Made by a program: the position numbers and the translations under genes. A model generated the notes under the pieces. The model did no database searches. It worked only from the letters and a program-made list of their open reading frames with translations, and was not told where the DNA came from. Shown piece after piece: positions 14,439 to 21,130 of a DNA stretch of 21,272 nucleotides. Positions within the stretch are counted from its first letter, which is position 1. The number at the start of each line of letters is the position of its first letter. The stretch spans positions 1-21,272 of the forward strand of contig CAYVVS010000011.1 in assembly GCA_964454845.1 (NCBI GenBank), written 5' to 3'. Source of the stretch: GCA-016700035 sp964454845. GTDB taxonomy: Bacteria > Patescibacteriota > Saccharimonadia > CAILAD01 > GCA-016700035.

Positions 14439-14448
14439 GGTCTTTTTT
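14423..14448 (+). terminator. Terminator of the zinc-knuckle gene
   Basis: CCCTAGC (14423-14429), a GAAA tetraloop, GTTAGGG (14434-14440), then TCTTTTTT. The stem includes the stop codon of the gene and the T-run reaches the khpA stop. Confidence 0.85.
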
Positions 14449-14872
14449 ATATATCCATATCGAGGTCATCAAGACCTTCGCGAGCTTTTTTCTTTATAGC
14501 CTCAACGTCATCATCTTCAGCAGGTGCAGCCTCCGCATCATCACTTTCAGTTTGCTCCGGCTCATCCTCTGCAACTTCCTCGCTTGCTGACTCACTTCGA
14601 TCGACTGCTTGGGCACGATCTGAGCCTTCTGGATCTACAATCTTGAGGTTGTAGCGCGCATCATCTTTAGCTCCTAAAACCCGCAACAACGTACGAATTG
14701 CTTTTGCAGTCCCACCTGCCTTACCGATAATCTTCCCCATATCCTCAGGATTTACCGACAGTGTTAAAAGTACTCCTCGATCATCAATTGTACGCTCCAA
14801 CTGCACATCCTCTGGATGGTCAACAATATTTTTTACTACGTACTCAATAAAATCCTTATCATGTTCAGCCAT
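14447..14872 (-). CDS. khpA: KH-domain RNA-binding protein KhpA with an acidic tail
   Basis: 141 residues; KhpA is usually about 75-80. Residues 1-80 are the KH domain, with the GxxG loop as IIGKAGGTAKAIRTLLR (48-64). KhpA binds RNA, often with KhpB, and is commonly encoded between rpsP and rimM or trmD, as here. Residues 83-141 are an added acidic, Asp/Glu/Ala-rich tail, probably disordered, ending in a short charged helix (EAIKKKAREGLDDLDMDI). A clear GAGGAG precedes the ATG. Confidence 0.9.
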   Translation of the reverse strand: MAEHDKDFIEYVVKNIVDHPEDVQLERTIDDRGVLLTLSVNPEDMGKIIGKAGGTAKAIRTLLRVLGAKDDARYNLKIVDPEGSDRAQAVDRSESASEEVAEDEPEQTESDDAEAAPAEDDDVEAIKKKAREGLDDLDMDI

Positions 14873-14917
14873 ATCTGCTCCTCGCCCGCGGGGTATTATC
14901 GTTTCCGCTTACGTTGT

Positions 14918-14946
14918 ATTGTACGAGAAAGTTCTTAGGAAAACAA
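14918..14946 (-). promoter_or_regulatory. Promoter of khpA
   Basis: On the minus strand TTGTTT (14941-14946), a 17-base spacer and TACAAT (14918-14923). The -35 uses the T-run of the rpsP terminator, so the end of one unit is the start of the next. Confidence 0.5.
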
Positions 14947-14974
14947 AAATCCCGCTTTAAGTTGCGGGATTTTT
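14945..14974 (-). terminator. Terminator after rpsP
   Basis: AAAAATCCCGC (14945-14955) and GCGGGATTTTT (14964-14974) with an 8-base loop. The minus-strand reading ends in ATTTTTGTTTT. Confidence 0.92.
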
Positions 14975-14990
14975 AAGACCGTTTAAATGA

Positions 14991-15419
14991 CTACGCGGCG
15001 TCTTCTTTTGTAGCTTCTTCAACTGCATCGGCAGCAGCTTCCTGGGCTGGAGCGTCATTCTGCACTTCTGCTGGAGCTTCGGTAGCGGCTTCTGCAGCAA
15101 CTTCGGCAGTTGCAGTTTCTTCTTCCTTAACTTCAGGCTCTTTTTTTGGAGCGCGCTGCTTTTCGGCAATCTTAGCCCACTTCGGCAACTCCATGCCCTC
15201 GCGAACCATCAGGCGCAATACAGTATTTGACGGCTGTGCTCCCTGGCTTACGCGAGTTGCAATGCGCTCTTTATCAAGAACCAGCTCTTTAGAATGCGGG
15301 TTATAGTGACCAAGAACCTCTACAAACTTACCGGTTGCCGCACGAGTCTTTTCAGCAGCGACTACGCGATATGAAGCAGATTTTTTGCGGCCCGTACGAG
15401 CCAAACGAATTACTAGCAT
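14991..15419 (-). CDS. rpsP: Ribosomal protein bS16 with an acidic tail
   Basis: 142 residues. Residues 1-85 are canonical bS16 (MLVIRLARTGRKKSASYRVV at the start, then GKFVEVLGHYNP). The following 55 residues are a Glu/Ala-rich tail not found in most bS16 proteins, whose usual length is 80-100. bS16 is an early 30S assembly protein. A consensus promoter lies at 15511-15539 and the leader is about 85 bases. AAGGA stands before the ATG. Confidence 0.97.
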   Translation of the reverse strand: MLVIRLARTGRKKSASYRVVAAEKTRAATGKFVEVLGHYNPHSKELVLDKERIATRVSQGAQPSNTVLRLMVREGMELPKWAKIAEKQRAPKKEPEVKEEETATAEVAAEAATEAPAEVQNDAPAQEAAADAVEEATKEDAA

Positions 15420-15505
15420 ACAATCCTTACTTGATTACAATTACAGTTTCTGACCGAGGTCAATTGCCATGAGTACTTCGATAGACACTCATTAGGCACG
15501 AATGA
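15420..15505 (-). other. Structured 5' leader of rpsP
   Basis: From the predicted RNA start to the ATG. It contains an ATGAGT/ACTCAT pair, then CAATT...AATTG enclosing GACC-TC-GGTC. It is a candidate for autoregulation by the ribosomal protein, but no known leader motif is recognised. Confidence 0.35.
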
Positions 15506-15510
15506 ACCCC

Positions 15511-15539
15511 ATTTTACCGATATTCCACCAGATTGTCAA
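15511..15539 (-). promoter_or_regulatory. Near-consensus promoter of rpsP
   Basis: On the minus strand TTGACA (15534-15539), a 17-base spacer and TAAAAT (15511-15516). It starts just after the smc stop. Confidence 0.85.
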
Positions 15540-15543
15540 CAGG

Positions 15544-17997
15544 TTAGCTCGCCAACTCAACTTCTGAGAGCTTTACTGATAAAACCGTGGAAGCCGTACG
15601 TGGGCTTGCTGTGACACCATAAAGCTGATCTGCATGCACCATAGTTTCGTGATTATGGGTAATCACCAAAATCTGCGACTTCTTTGCAAGCCGGGTGAGT
15701 GTCTGCTGAAACAACTGCGCGTTACGATCATCAAGCGCTGCATCGACCTCATCTAAGAGCACGAACGGACTAGGATTAACCTCTAATATAGCTGAAAGCA
15801 GCGCGATTGCCGAAAGCGCTTTCTCGCCACCAGATAATGTCGACAGAGAAGTCACCCGCTTACCTGGTGGCTGCACCGATATTTCGATGCCGTAATTTTC
15901 CTCGTCCAGCTGTAGTAGTTTGAGCTCCGCAGACCCACCAGCAAACAAACTTGCAAAATTCTTTCCAAAGGCCTTATTAATACGGGCAAAATTTTCTTCA
16001 AATGTCGACTTTATGCGTCGTGCTAGTTCTTCGAGCACCTTCTCCAAGTCACCGATAGCTCGCTCCATATCTTGCGCCTGACCTTCCAAATAGGATACAT
16101 GGTTATCAAGTTCTGCATGAGAGGCAACCAATGTCTCATCTATTTCACCAATCAAAGCTAGCTCTGCCTCCAAACGCGTAATGTCATCACGCGAAACTTG
16201 GCGCTCCGAATTATGCGCGTTAGCAACTTTCACGCCCCAATGTTTGGCCTGCGTAAGTAATGATGCTTCATCACGAGATAACTCTTTTTGCTGTGTCTTG
16301 CATCTTTCTAGCTCATCTTGGCGCACCCTCACCAACTGATGTGCTTCCTCAAGCGCGTGAGCAATCTCTACTTGCTTTTGGGTTGTGTCTTGACGAGAAA
16401 TCCCATTCAGCTCAGCTCGCAAACGCTCTTGTTCTGCTTCATAGGTATCCCGACTGGCATGCATTTTCTGAAGTTCCTTTTCGCGTACTGCAACTTCTTT
16501 CCTTAGGGCCTTCAGCTCTTTTTCGTGGGCTGGCGCCTTAAGCTCACTTAGCTCGCGTTCTTGGGCATGGATATCTAGCTCCAGCGATCGGATGCGAATA
16601 ATAATCGTGGTTTGCTTTTCGGTAATTTCTTCGCGCTTTGTCATCTCTCGAGCAATTTGCTGCTGTAAGCGCGCAATGCGCTCTGGCGCATCTGCCAAGT
16701 CAGAATCATGGGCAAGTTTTACAGTACGGACCAATTTATGCAGCACAATTCGCAACTGATCCGGAGGCAGCTCCTTATCGTCAGTTAGCTGTCGCGAAAT
16801 CATTTGCGCCAGTCCCAGCGCCTGCCCTAAATAGCCTGCACGCTGATTAGCACGTAACGCCTGGCGCAATGTAGTAAGCTGTTTTGTTAAGTCACGAATC
16901 TTTTCATCAAACACCGCTACTTTCTCATTCAAGCCCTCAGACTTCTTGGTTTGCTCTTGGAGTTGTTCTTTTAAGACTGTAAGACGCTTGGTGGCTTGAT
17001 CTCGGCCTTTCCCAGGCTGCACGAGCTTGGATTTAGTCGCAACATCTGCCTGCTTAAGCTCCAGCTCCACTTCTGCCCGAGTGATGCGCTCCGTGATTTC
17101 TGTGCGCTGCTGATCTAGATCGGCCAGTGCTCTAAGCACTTCGGCGTGCTCGGCAGTACTGGTTTTGCTCGCCGAAGCCAAGCTGTTAGCTTTTGCCTGC
17201 AAGTCTTTTTCTTGTTTTGTAAGTTGAGCAATATGCTTCTCTAGGCTTACCTTCTGGAGCTTGGTGGTTTTTTGGGTTTCACAAACACGCATCAACTCCT
17301 GCTGTAAAAAGGTCTGTTGAAGCGCCTTCAAATCAGTCGCAATCTCACGACGACGCGCCAACCGCTCAACTTGCCGACCAATCTTGTCGCGCTCCGGAAC
17401 GAGTTGAGCAGCCTCATCACGCAATTTGTCAGCTTGCTCACGTGCCTGACGCAATCTAACTAACACCTCCGCACGCTCCAGCTCAAAGCCACGAATTCCG
17501 CTCGCCTCCTCAAACAGCAACTTGCGCTCAGCTGGGCTGGCGATAATGAGGCCCTCCACCATTCCCTGACCAATCACGGTATAGCTAGATGTTCCAAAAC
17601 CAGCTTGGGCTAAGATCTTCGCCAAATCACGTGCCAGAACCTTGCGGCCGTTTATGCGGTACTCACTCTCACCAGACCGATAAATTTTGCGCGAAATGCG
17701 TAACTCTTCTGTGGCCAGCTCCGTGTCACTGGCACTCCCCGAAAGCACCATGCTTACCTCGGCCATAGAGGCCTTAGCTCGACCTTTCTCGGTGCCAGAA
17801 AAGATCAGCTCTTCGGTTTTTGCAGTACGCAAGGTGCGGCCAGCGCGCTCACCAAGCACCCAGCGAATAGCTTCAGCAATGTTGCTCTTACCCGATCCAT
17901 TTGGTCCGACAATTGCCGAAACACCCGGCTCCAGCTCGAGTTTCACTCGATCTGCAAACGATTTAAACCCAGCAATTTCTAAACGCCTGAGATACAA
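15544..17997 (-). CDS. smc: Chromosome segregation protein SMC, short form without a recognisable hinge
   Basis: 817 residues; usual bacterial SMC has about 1150-1200. N-terminal head: FKSFADRVKL and Walker A GPNGSGKSN (31-39). C-terminal head: signature LSGGEKA (721-727), Walker B FVLLDEVDAALDD (745-757) and switch His781. SMC dimers with ScpA and ScpB extrude DNA loops and organise the chromosome. The coiled-coil arms (about 170-380 and 445-655) are near 200 residues each. The middle (about 383-440) is only some 60 residues, with none of the Gly-rich SMC hinge sequence and no CxxC hook. It begins with TTG behind AGAGGGTGAG. RecN or Rad50 are less likely because the heads are SMC-type. ScpA/ScpB are not in the window. 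Confidence 0.9.
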   Translation of the reverse strand: MYLRRLEIAGFKSFADRVKLELEPGVSAIVGPNGSGKSNIAEAIRWVLGERAGRTLRTAKTEELIFSGTEKGRAKASMAEVSMVLSGSASDTELATEELRISRKIYRSGESEYRINGRKVLARDLAKILAQAGFGTSSYTVIGQGMVEGLIIASPAERKLLFEEASGIRGFELERAEVLVRLRQAREQADKLRDEAAQLVPERDKIGRQVERLARRREIATDLKALQQTFLQQELMRVCETQKTTKLQKVSLEKHIAQLTKQEKDLQAKANSLASASKTSTAEHAEVLRALADLDQQRTEITERITRAEVELELKQADVATKSKLVQPGKGRDQATKRLTVLKEQLQEQTKKSEGLNEKVAVFDEKIRDLTKQLTTLRQALRANQRAGYLGQALGLAQMISRQLTDDKELPPDQLRIVLHKLVRTVKLAHDSDLADAPERIARLQQQIAREMTKREEITEKQTTIIIRIRSLELDIHAQERELSELKAPAHEKELKALRKEVAVREKELQKMHASRDTYEAEQERLRAELNGISRQDTTQKQVEIAHALEEAHQLVRVRQDELERCKTQQKELSRDEASLLTQAKHWGVKVANAHNSERQVSRDDITRLEAELALIGEIDETLVASHAELDNHVSYLEGQAQDMERAIGDLEKVLEELARRIKSTFEENFARINKAFGKNFASLFAGGSAELKLLQLDEENYGIEISVQPPGKRVTSLSTLSGGEKALSAIALLSAILEVNPSPFVLLDEVDAALDDRNAQLFQQTLTRLAKKSQILVITHNHETMVHADQLYGVTASPRTASTVLSVKLSEVELAS

Positions 17998-18054
17998 AAA
18001 CTCACCCTCTTTGATATATCTATTTTAGTGCATTATGAGCAGTAAAAATATGGC

Positions 18055-18759
18055 TTAGCGCTTTGGCTTATATCCGGCGAGCGCTTCGGCTGCCGCGGCT
18101 TGCTGGGCATTCTGCTTAGAGTTCCCCTGCCCCTTGCCACACAAACGTGAGCCAACATACACACCAATCGTAAAAATCTTCTCGTGGTCTGGGCCTTCTT
18201 CAGCGAGTAGCTGGTAATGTGGCGTTACACCTTCCTTCTCTTGCGCCAGCTCTTGGAAACGGCTCTTGGCGTCAATATACGTGCCTTCTTTTAGAATAGT
18301 CTCGAGCTGAGAAATGACATTCTTAGCAATAAATTCTGCAGCTGTGTCGTAGCCATGGTCAAGATACAGCGCACCGATAATCGCTTCAATCATGTTCGCA
18401 AGAAGTGCCTGACGAGTACGGCCACCACTCTTAGCTTCACCGCGGCTCATCATTAAGTACTGACCAAGCTCCAAGCGCTCGGCAACTTCAGCAAGACTCT
18501 CCGTCTTCACCAAGGCACTGCGCCAAGCTGTCATTTCGCCCTCTGGATTTTCGAAGTTTCTAAACAAATAATCGGTTACGACGAGCTCCAGCACCGCATC
18601 GCCGAGGAACTCCATGCGTTCGTTGTGATTAATCTGGTGTTTTTTGTGCTCGTTTAAATAGCTTCGGTGCGTGAAGGCTTCTCGATAGAGCTCTTCATTT
18701 ACAAAGCTTACTCCTAAAATTTTTTCAATCGCGTCTTTTTCGCGTAGTTCGATACTCAT
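18055..18759 (-). CDS. rnc: Ribonuclease III
   Basis: 234 residues. It cuts double-stranded RNA in rRNA and mRNA processing. The signature NERMEFLGDAVLELV (46-60) carries Glu50 and Asp54. The second metal motif is LANMIEAIIGALYLD (120-134), with Glu125. Asn122 stands where E. coli has Asp114; such Asn is seen in other bacterial RNase III enzymes. A double-stranded RNA-binding domain covers about 160-232 (AKSRFQELAQEKEG...GNSKQNAQQAAAAEAL). The ATG overlaps the Nudix stop (ATGA). The smc start is 57 bases downstream, so both may share a transcript. Confidence 0.96.
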   Translation of the reverse strand: MSIELREKDAIEKILGVSFVNEELYREAFTHRSYLNEHKKHQINHNERMEFLGDAVLELVVTDYLFRNFENPEGEMTAWRSALVKTESLAEVAERLELGQYLMMSRGEAKSGGRTRQALLANMIEAIIGALYLDHGYDTAAEFIAKNVISQLETILKEGTYIDAKSRFQELAQEKEGVTPHYQLLAEEGPDHEKIFTIGVYVGSRLCGKGQGNSKQNAQQAAAAEALAGYKPKR

Positions 18760-19442
18760 ACTAATTGCCGTTCTTCAATTATATCAACAGAACGGGCCAT
18801 AAGGTTTTTTAAGTCCTTATATTCTAAAATCTGCTGAGCTTTTGCAGCCGGGAACCAACGAGCACCAACAATTCCTTCGCTCTCTTCCACCACTACCGGC
18901 TCATCTGGATCGATGGCTTCAATAAGATAGATGAACGTCGTCATAAATATCAGGCGACCTTCAAACCTATAGAAAAAGTGTACTTTATCAAGCTTTTCGA
19001 CGATTCGCGTATTCTTGAGGCCAGTTTCTTCGCCAATTTCGCGCAGTGCTGTCTGTTCCAGCGTCTCGCCAGCTTCAACGTGCCCCTTCGGTACACTCCA
19101 ACGGCCCTTTAAATCTTCAATTAGCAAAAACTCCACACCGTCTTGGTGCTTGCGAAATACCACGCCGCCGGCTGAGTACTCGCGTACTGCTCGCGCTGGT
19201 TTGCGAGTATTTTTGTGATTTCGATTACGGTTCGCCTGCGGACGTGTGTTTTTATTCCGCGTCGGTCGCTGGTTCGGCTTCTGCGCTGCTTCCGTCTGCT
19301 GCGTCAGTGCTGTCTGACTGGTTTGACTCGTCGACTGTTGCACGTTCTGCTTTTTCGCCCTGCGCCGACCGTTGTGAAGACGCTTTTTTGCCTTCACCGG
19401 CTTCGCGTTCTCGCTGGATTTTGTGATCTTCGGTTGGGTCAT
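18756..19442 (-). CDS. Nudix hydrolase with a long basic N-terminal tail, overlapping nusB
   Basis: 228 residues from the ATG at 19442. Residues 1-85 are a low-complexity tail rich in Lys, Arg, Asn, Gln and Thr, probably disordered and RNA-binding in nature. Residues 87-225 are a Nudix domain with a complete box GX5EX7REUXEEXGU (120-142, GHVEAGETLEQ...EETGL). Such enzymes hydrolyse nucleoside diphosphates linked to another moiety; the SVPKGHVE context is like Ap4A or MutT-type enzymes. The tail is read from the same DNA as the nusB tail in another frame: no start codon exists between the nusB stop and the domain apart from a GTG inside the domain. The stop overlaps the rnc start. Confidence 0.85.
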   Translation of the reverse strand: MTQPKITKSSENAKPVKAKKRLHNGRRRAKKQNVQQSTSQTSQTALTQQTEAAQKPNQRPTRNKNTRPQANRNRNHKNTRKPARAVREYSAGGVVFRKHQDGVEFLLIEDLKGRWSVPKGHVEAGETLEQTALREIGEETGLKNTRIVEKLDKVHFFYRFEGRLIFMTTFIYLIEAIDPDEPVVVEESEGIVGARWFPAAKAQQILEYKDLKNLMARSVDIIEERQLV

Positions 19443-19875
19443 AAAATTCGCTTTGTCGATAGATAGTACCAAGCACGCCGTTTATGAATCGGCTGGAGTT
19501 CTCTCCACCAAAACTTTTGGCCAGTTCCACGGCTTCGTTAATTACAACTTTTGGTGGAACTTCGCGCTTGATCATGAGCTCGTAAATGGCGAGACGCAGA
19601 ATGGTCAGATCCATCTTTGCAATCTGATCTAGAGGCCACTCTGGTGCTGCCGGGGCAATCATCGCGTCCGCGTCTTCGCGGTGCTTCATTGCGCCCAGGG
19701 CAATGTCTCGTACAAATTCGTCGTCACCAAGTGAGTCTTTATACACCGCAATGTTGCGGTCTAAAATCTCGTTCACATCAGTTGTGAGTCCTTCTACACC
19801 AGAACGCGTGCGAAACTCAAATTCGTAGAGAGTTTGCAATGCTACAACGCGGGCGAGGTGGCGGTTAGAAGACAT
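19252..19875 (-). CDS. nusB: Transcription antitermination factor NusB with an acidic tail
   Basis: 207 residues; NusB is usually 130-160. Residues 1-142 are the helical NusB domain (SSNRHLARVVALQTLYEFEF, then ILRLAIYELM, VVINEAVELAKSFGGENSSRFINGVLG). NusB with NusE (uS10) binds boxA RNA in rRNA antitermination. The remaining 65 residues are hydrophilic, first mixed-charge and then acidic (DESNQSDSTDAADGSS). This tail is the stretch that overlaps the Nudix gene in a second frame. It follows rpmF by 39 bases, with AAAGG some way upstream of the ATG. Confidence 0.94.
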   Translation of the reverse strand: MSSNRHLARVVALQTLYEFEFRTRSGVEGLTTDVNEILDRNIAVYKDSLGDDEFVRDIALGAMKHREDADAMIAPAAPEWPLDQIAKMDLTILRLAIYELMIKREVPPKVVINEAVELAKSFGGENSSRFINGVLGTIYRQSEFYDPTEDHKIQREREAGEGKKASSQRSAQGEKAERATVDESNQSDSTDAADGSSAEAEPATDAE

Positions 19876-19914
19876 GGTGCGATTGGTTACCTTTAATAGA
19901 GCTTATGTATTAGT

Positions 19915-20085
19915 TTAGCGTTTTCCGGCCAGTCTGGCGACCCCTTTTTGGGCTGCGCGGTAAAATCGGCGAGGAATTACGAGTCCACTTGTCGGCTCGG
20001 TTACCAGCTGCTCAGCTTTGAGAGCATCGTGGCTACGGCGCTGACCTTTTGTGGCTTTAGAAGTACGCTTTTTTGGTACTGCCAT
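19915..20085 (-). CDS. rpmF: Ribosomal protein bL32, zinc-free
   Basis: 56 residues from the ATG at 20085 (MAVPKKRTSKATKGQRRSHDAL), with AGGAG about 10 bases upstream; the longer frame to 20157 is not needed. It has no cysteine, so it is the form without the zinc ribbon. bL32 sits near the peptidyl-transferase region of the 50S. It leads the rpmF-nusB-Nudix-rnc unit; its promoter is at 20211-20239. Confidence 0.96.
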   Translation of the reverse strand: MAVPKKRTSKATKGQRRSHDALKAEQLVTEPTSGLVIPRRFYRAAQKGVARLAGKR

Positions 20086-20210
20086 ATTCGATCTTTCTCC
20101 TATAGTTAAAGATATTTTCACGCGTGTGTGGTGCGCAATATAACGACACCCTATCACAGGATTCTAAAAGTACGGATACTTCGAATGCTTTTAACGCATG
20201 TTCGAGGACA

Positions 20211-20239
20211 ATTGTAACAGATTAGAGCCCGTTTGGCAA
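20211..20239 (-). promoter_or_regulatory. Promoter of the rpmF-nusB-Nudix-rnc unit
   Basis: On the minus strand TTGCCA (20234-20239), a 17-base spacer and TACAAT (20211-20216). The predicted leader before rpmF is near 120 bases, and I see no known leader element in it. Confidence 0.7.
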
Positions 20240-20254
20240 GGAATACTATGACTA

Positions 20255-20295
20255 CAAAAAAGTGAAGCCGCAAACCCTGTGAAGAGTTTGCGGCT
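20255..20295 (-). terminator. Terminator of tmRNA
   Basis: A perfect 10-bp stem AGCCGCAAAC (20266-20275) and GTTTGCGGCT (20286-20295). On the minus strand it is followed by TCACTTTTTTG. It starts six bases after the tmRNA end. Confidence 0.92.
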
Positions 20296-20300
20296 AGCTG

Positions 20301-20669
20301 TGGAGCCGGGGGGAATCGAACCCCCGTCCAAAAGGTAAATCCTTACCTCGCTACGACTATTCCCAAGATTGTGCGCGTAACGCTCACGCTCGGCTAACTG
20401 GGTTGCCTACCGACAAAACTGCCGGATACGTCGCGTCTATTCCGCAAAGTCAATCGCTCTTTCGCGGTCGTCAGTCGTCTATTCCGACCGTCATTCTCCG
20501 CTTCTGTTGCCAAGCTGCGGTGAATTGGCTCCGTCCTTCTCGCTTGCGTGAGTGACAAATAATCGTGCTATCAGGCGGCGATTATTTTGGGTACCCCGTT
20601 TAACGAGTCTGAGCAACTCGAGTCGCTATAAGTAAGTCTTCAGTCCCCCTGTCGAAACCGATCGGCCCC
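20301..20669 (-). ncRNA. ssrA: Transfer-messenger RNA (tmRNA)
   Basis: 369 bases. The 5' end GGGGCCG pairs with CGGCTCC at the 3' end. GGTTTCGACAGG is the D-loop-like mark, and GACGGGGGTTCGATTCCCC the T arm. The discriminator A is followed by CA, so the CCA end is not encoded and must be added. With SmpB it rescues stalled ribosomes. The tag frame ends GCC GCC TGA TAG (20568-20579), with the stops in the loop of a 9-bp hairpin (20557-20565 and 20579-20587), as in helix 5 of other tmRNAs. Read back, the frame is ...GVPKIIAA; a resume codon at GGG or GTA gives a tag of only seven or eight encoded residues. Confidence 0.95.
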
Positions 20670-20678
20670 AGAGGACGG

Positions 20679-21026
20679 CTACACGCGGGCGAACCCGCAG
20701 CAACCGATGATCACGCCTTGATCATCGCGCACAAGCAGATCTGTCACGACGATGTCATGGGTACGGCCCTCCTCCTTGAGAGTCAGTGCGATGAAGCGCG
20801 AAACCACGTAGAAAGTGTCGACGGCGGGTTCGGGTACACCCGTGATGCTGCCCGCGCGCGTACGATGCAGGCGGAACGTGACGCCTTCGTGCATGATCTC
20901 TTCATCGGCGAACCGATCGATCTGCGCCTGCGCCACCATTCCAGATGGTTCGATGGTGCAGCGGAGCTCCCCCGCTTCGCCCACCACATGGATGGCGTGT
21001 TCGGTGAGATTGATGATCTGGCTCAT
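20679..21026 (-). CDS. Uncharacterised small protein of the phage-associated NLTxHAI type
   Basis: 115 residues. The start MSQIINLTEHAIHVV, the middle (IEPSGMVAQAQ, GSITGVPEPAVDTFYVVSRFIA) and the end (DLLVRDDQGVIIGCCGF) match the pattern I know from small uncharacterised proteins starting NLTPHAI. Those are common on phages and plasmids, with the conserved order LP.P..GT.YIVS and DLVRDE.G.IIGC. The function is unknown. It has a GAAAGG site before the ATG and is GC-rich. Its stop is only 10 bases from the tmRNA 5' end, with a GCGGG-UUCG-type hairpin (20685-20698) inside its last codons, and no promoter visible between the two. Confidence 0.7.
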   Translation of the reverse strand: MSQIINLTEHAIHVVGEAGELRCTIEPSGMVAQAQIDRFADEEIMHEGVTFRLHRTRAGSITGVPEPAVDTFYVVSRFIALTLKEEGRTHDIVVTDLLVRDDQGVIIGCCGFARV

Positions 21027-21075
21027 TGTTTGCCTTTCGGCTCGGGGAATCGACTTACTCGATTCTAACTAACTT

Positions 21076-21095
21076 GGAAGGTTCAGGGAACTTCC
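21076..21095. repeat. Inverted repeat in the divergent intergenic region
   Basis: GGAA(G)GTTC-AGG-GAACTTCC: 8 pairs with one bulged G. Confidence 0.45.
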
Positions 21096-21096
21096 C

Positions 21097-21130
21097 CACC
21101 AAAAATCACGAATAATCATGAACTTTGGTG
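21097..21130. repeat. 7-bp inverted repeat around the start codon of the right-edge ORF
   Basis: CACCAAA (21097-21103) and TTTGGTG (21124-21130) are perfect arms enclosing the ATG at 21118. A hairpin in the mRNA would hide the start. Confidence 0.45.

Noticed and set aside
20568..20579. Reading TGA in the tmRNA tag as glycine (genetic code 25)
   Set aside because: TGA ends the Nudix gene in the ATGA overlap with rnc, and the gene set looks like Saccharibacteria, which use the standard bacterial code.
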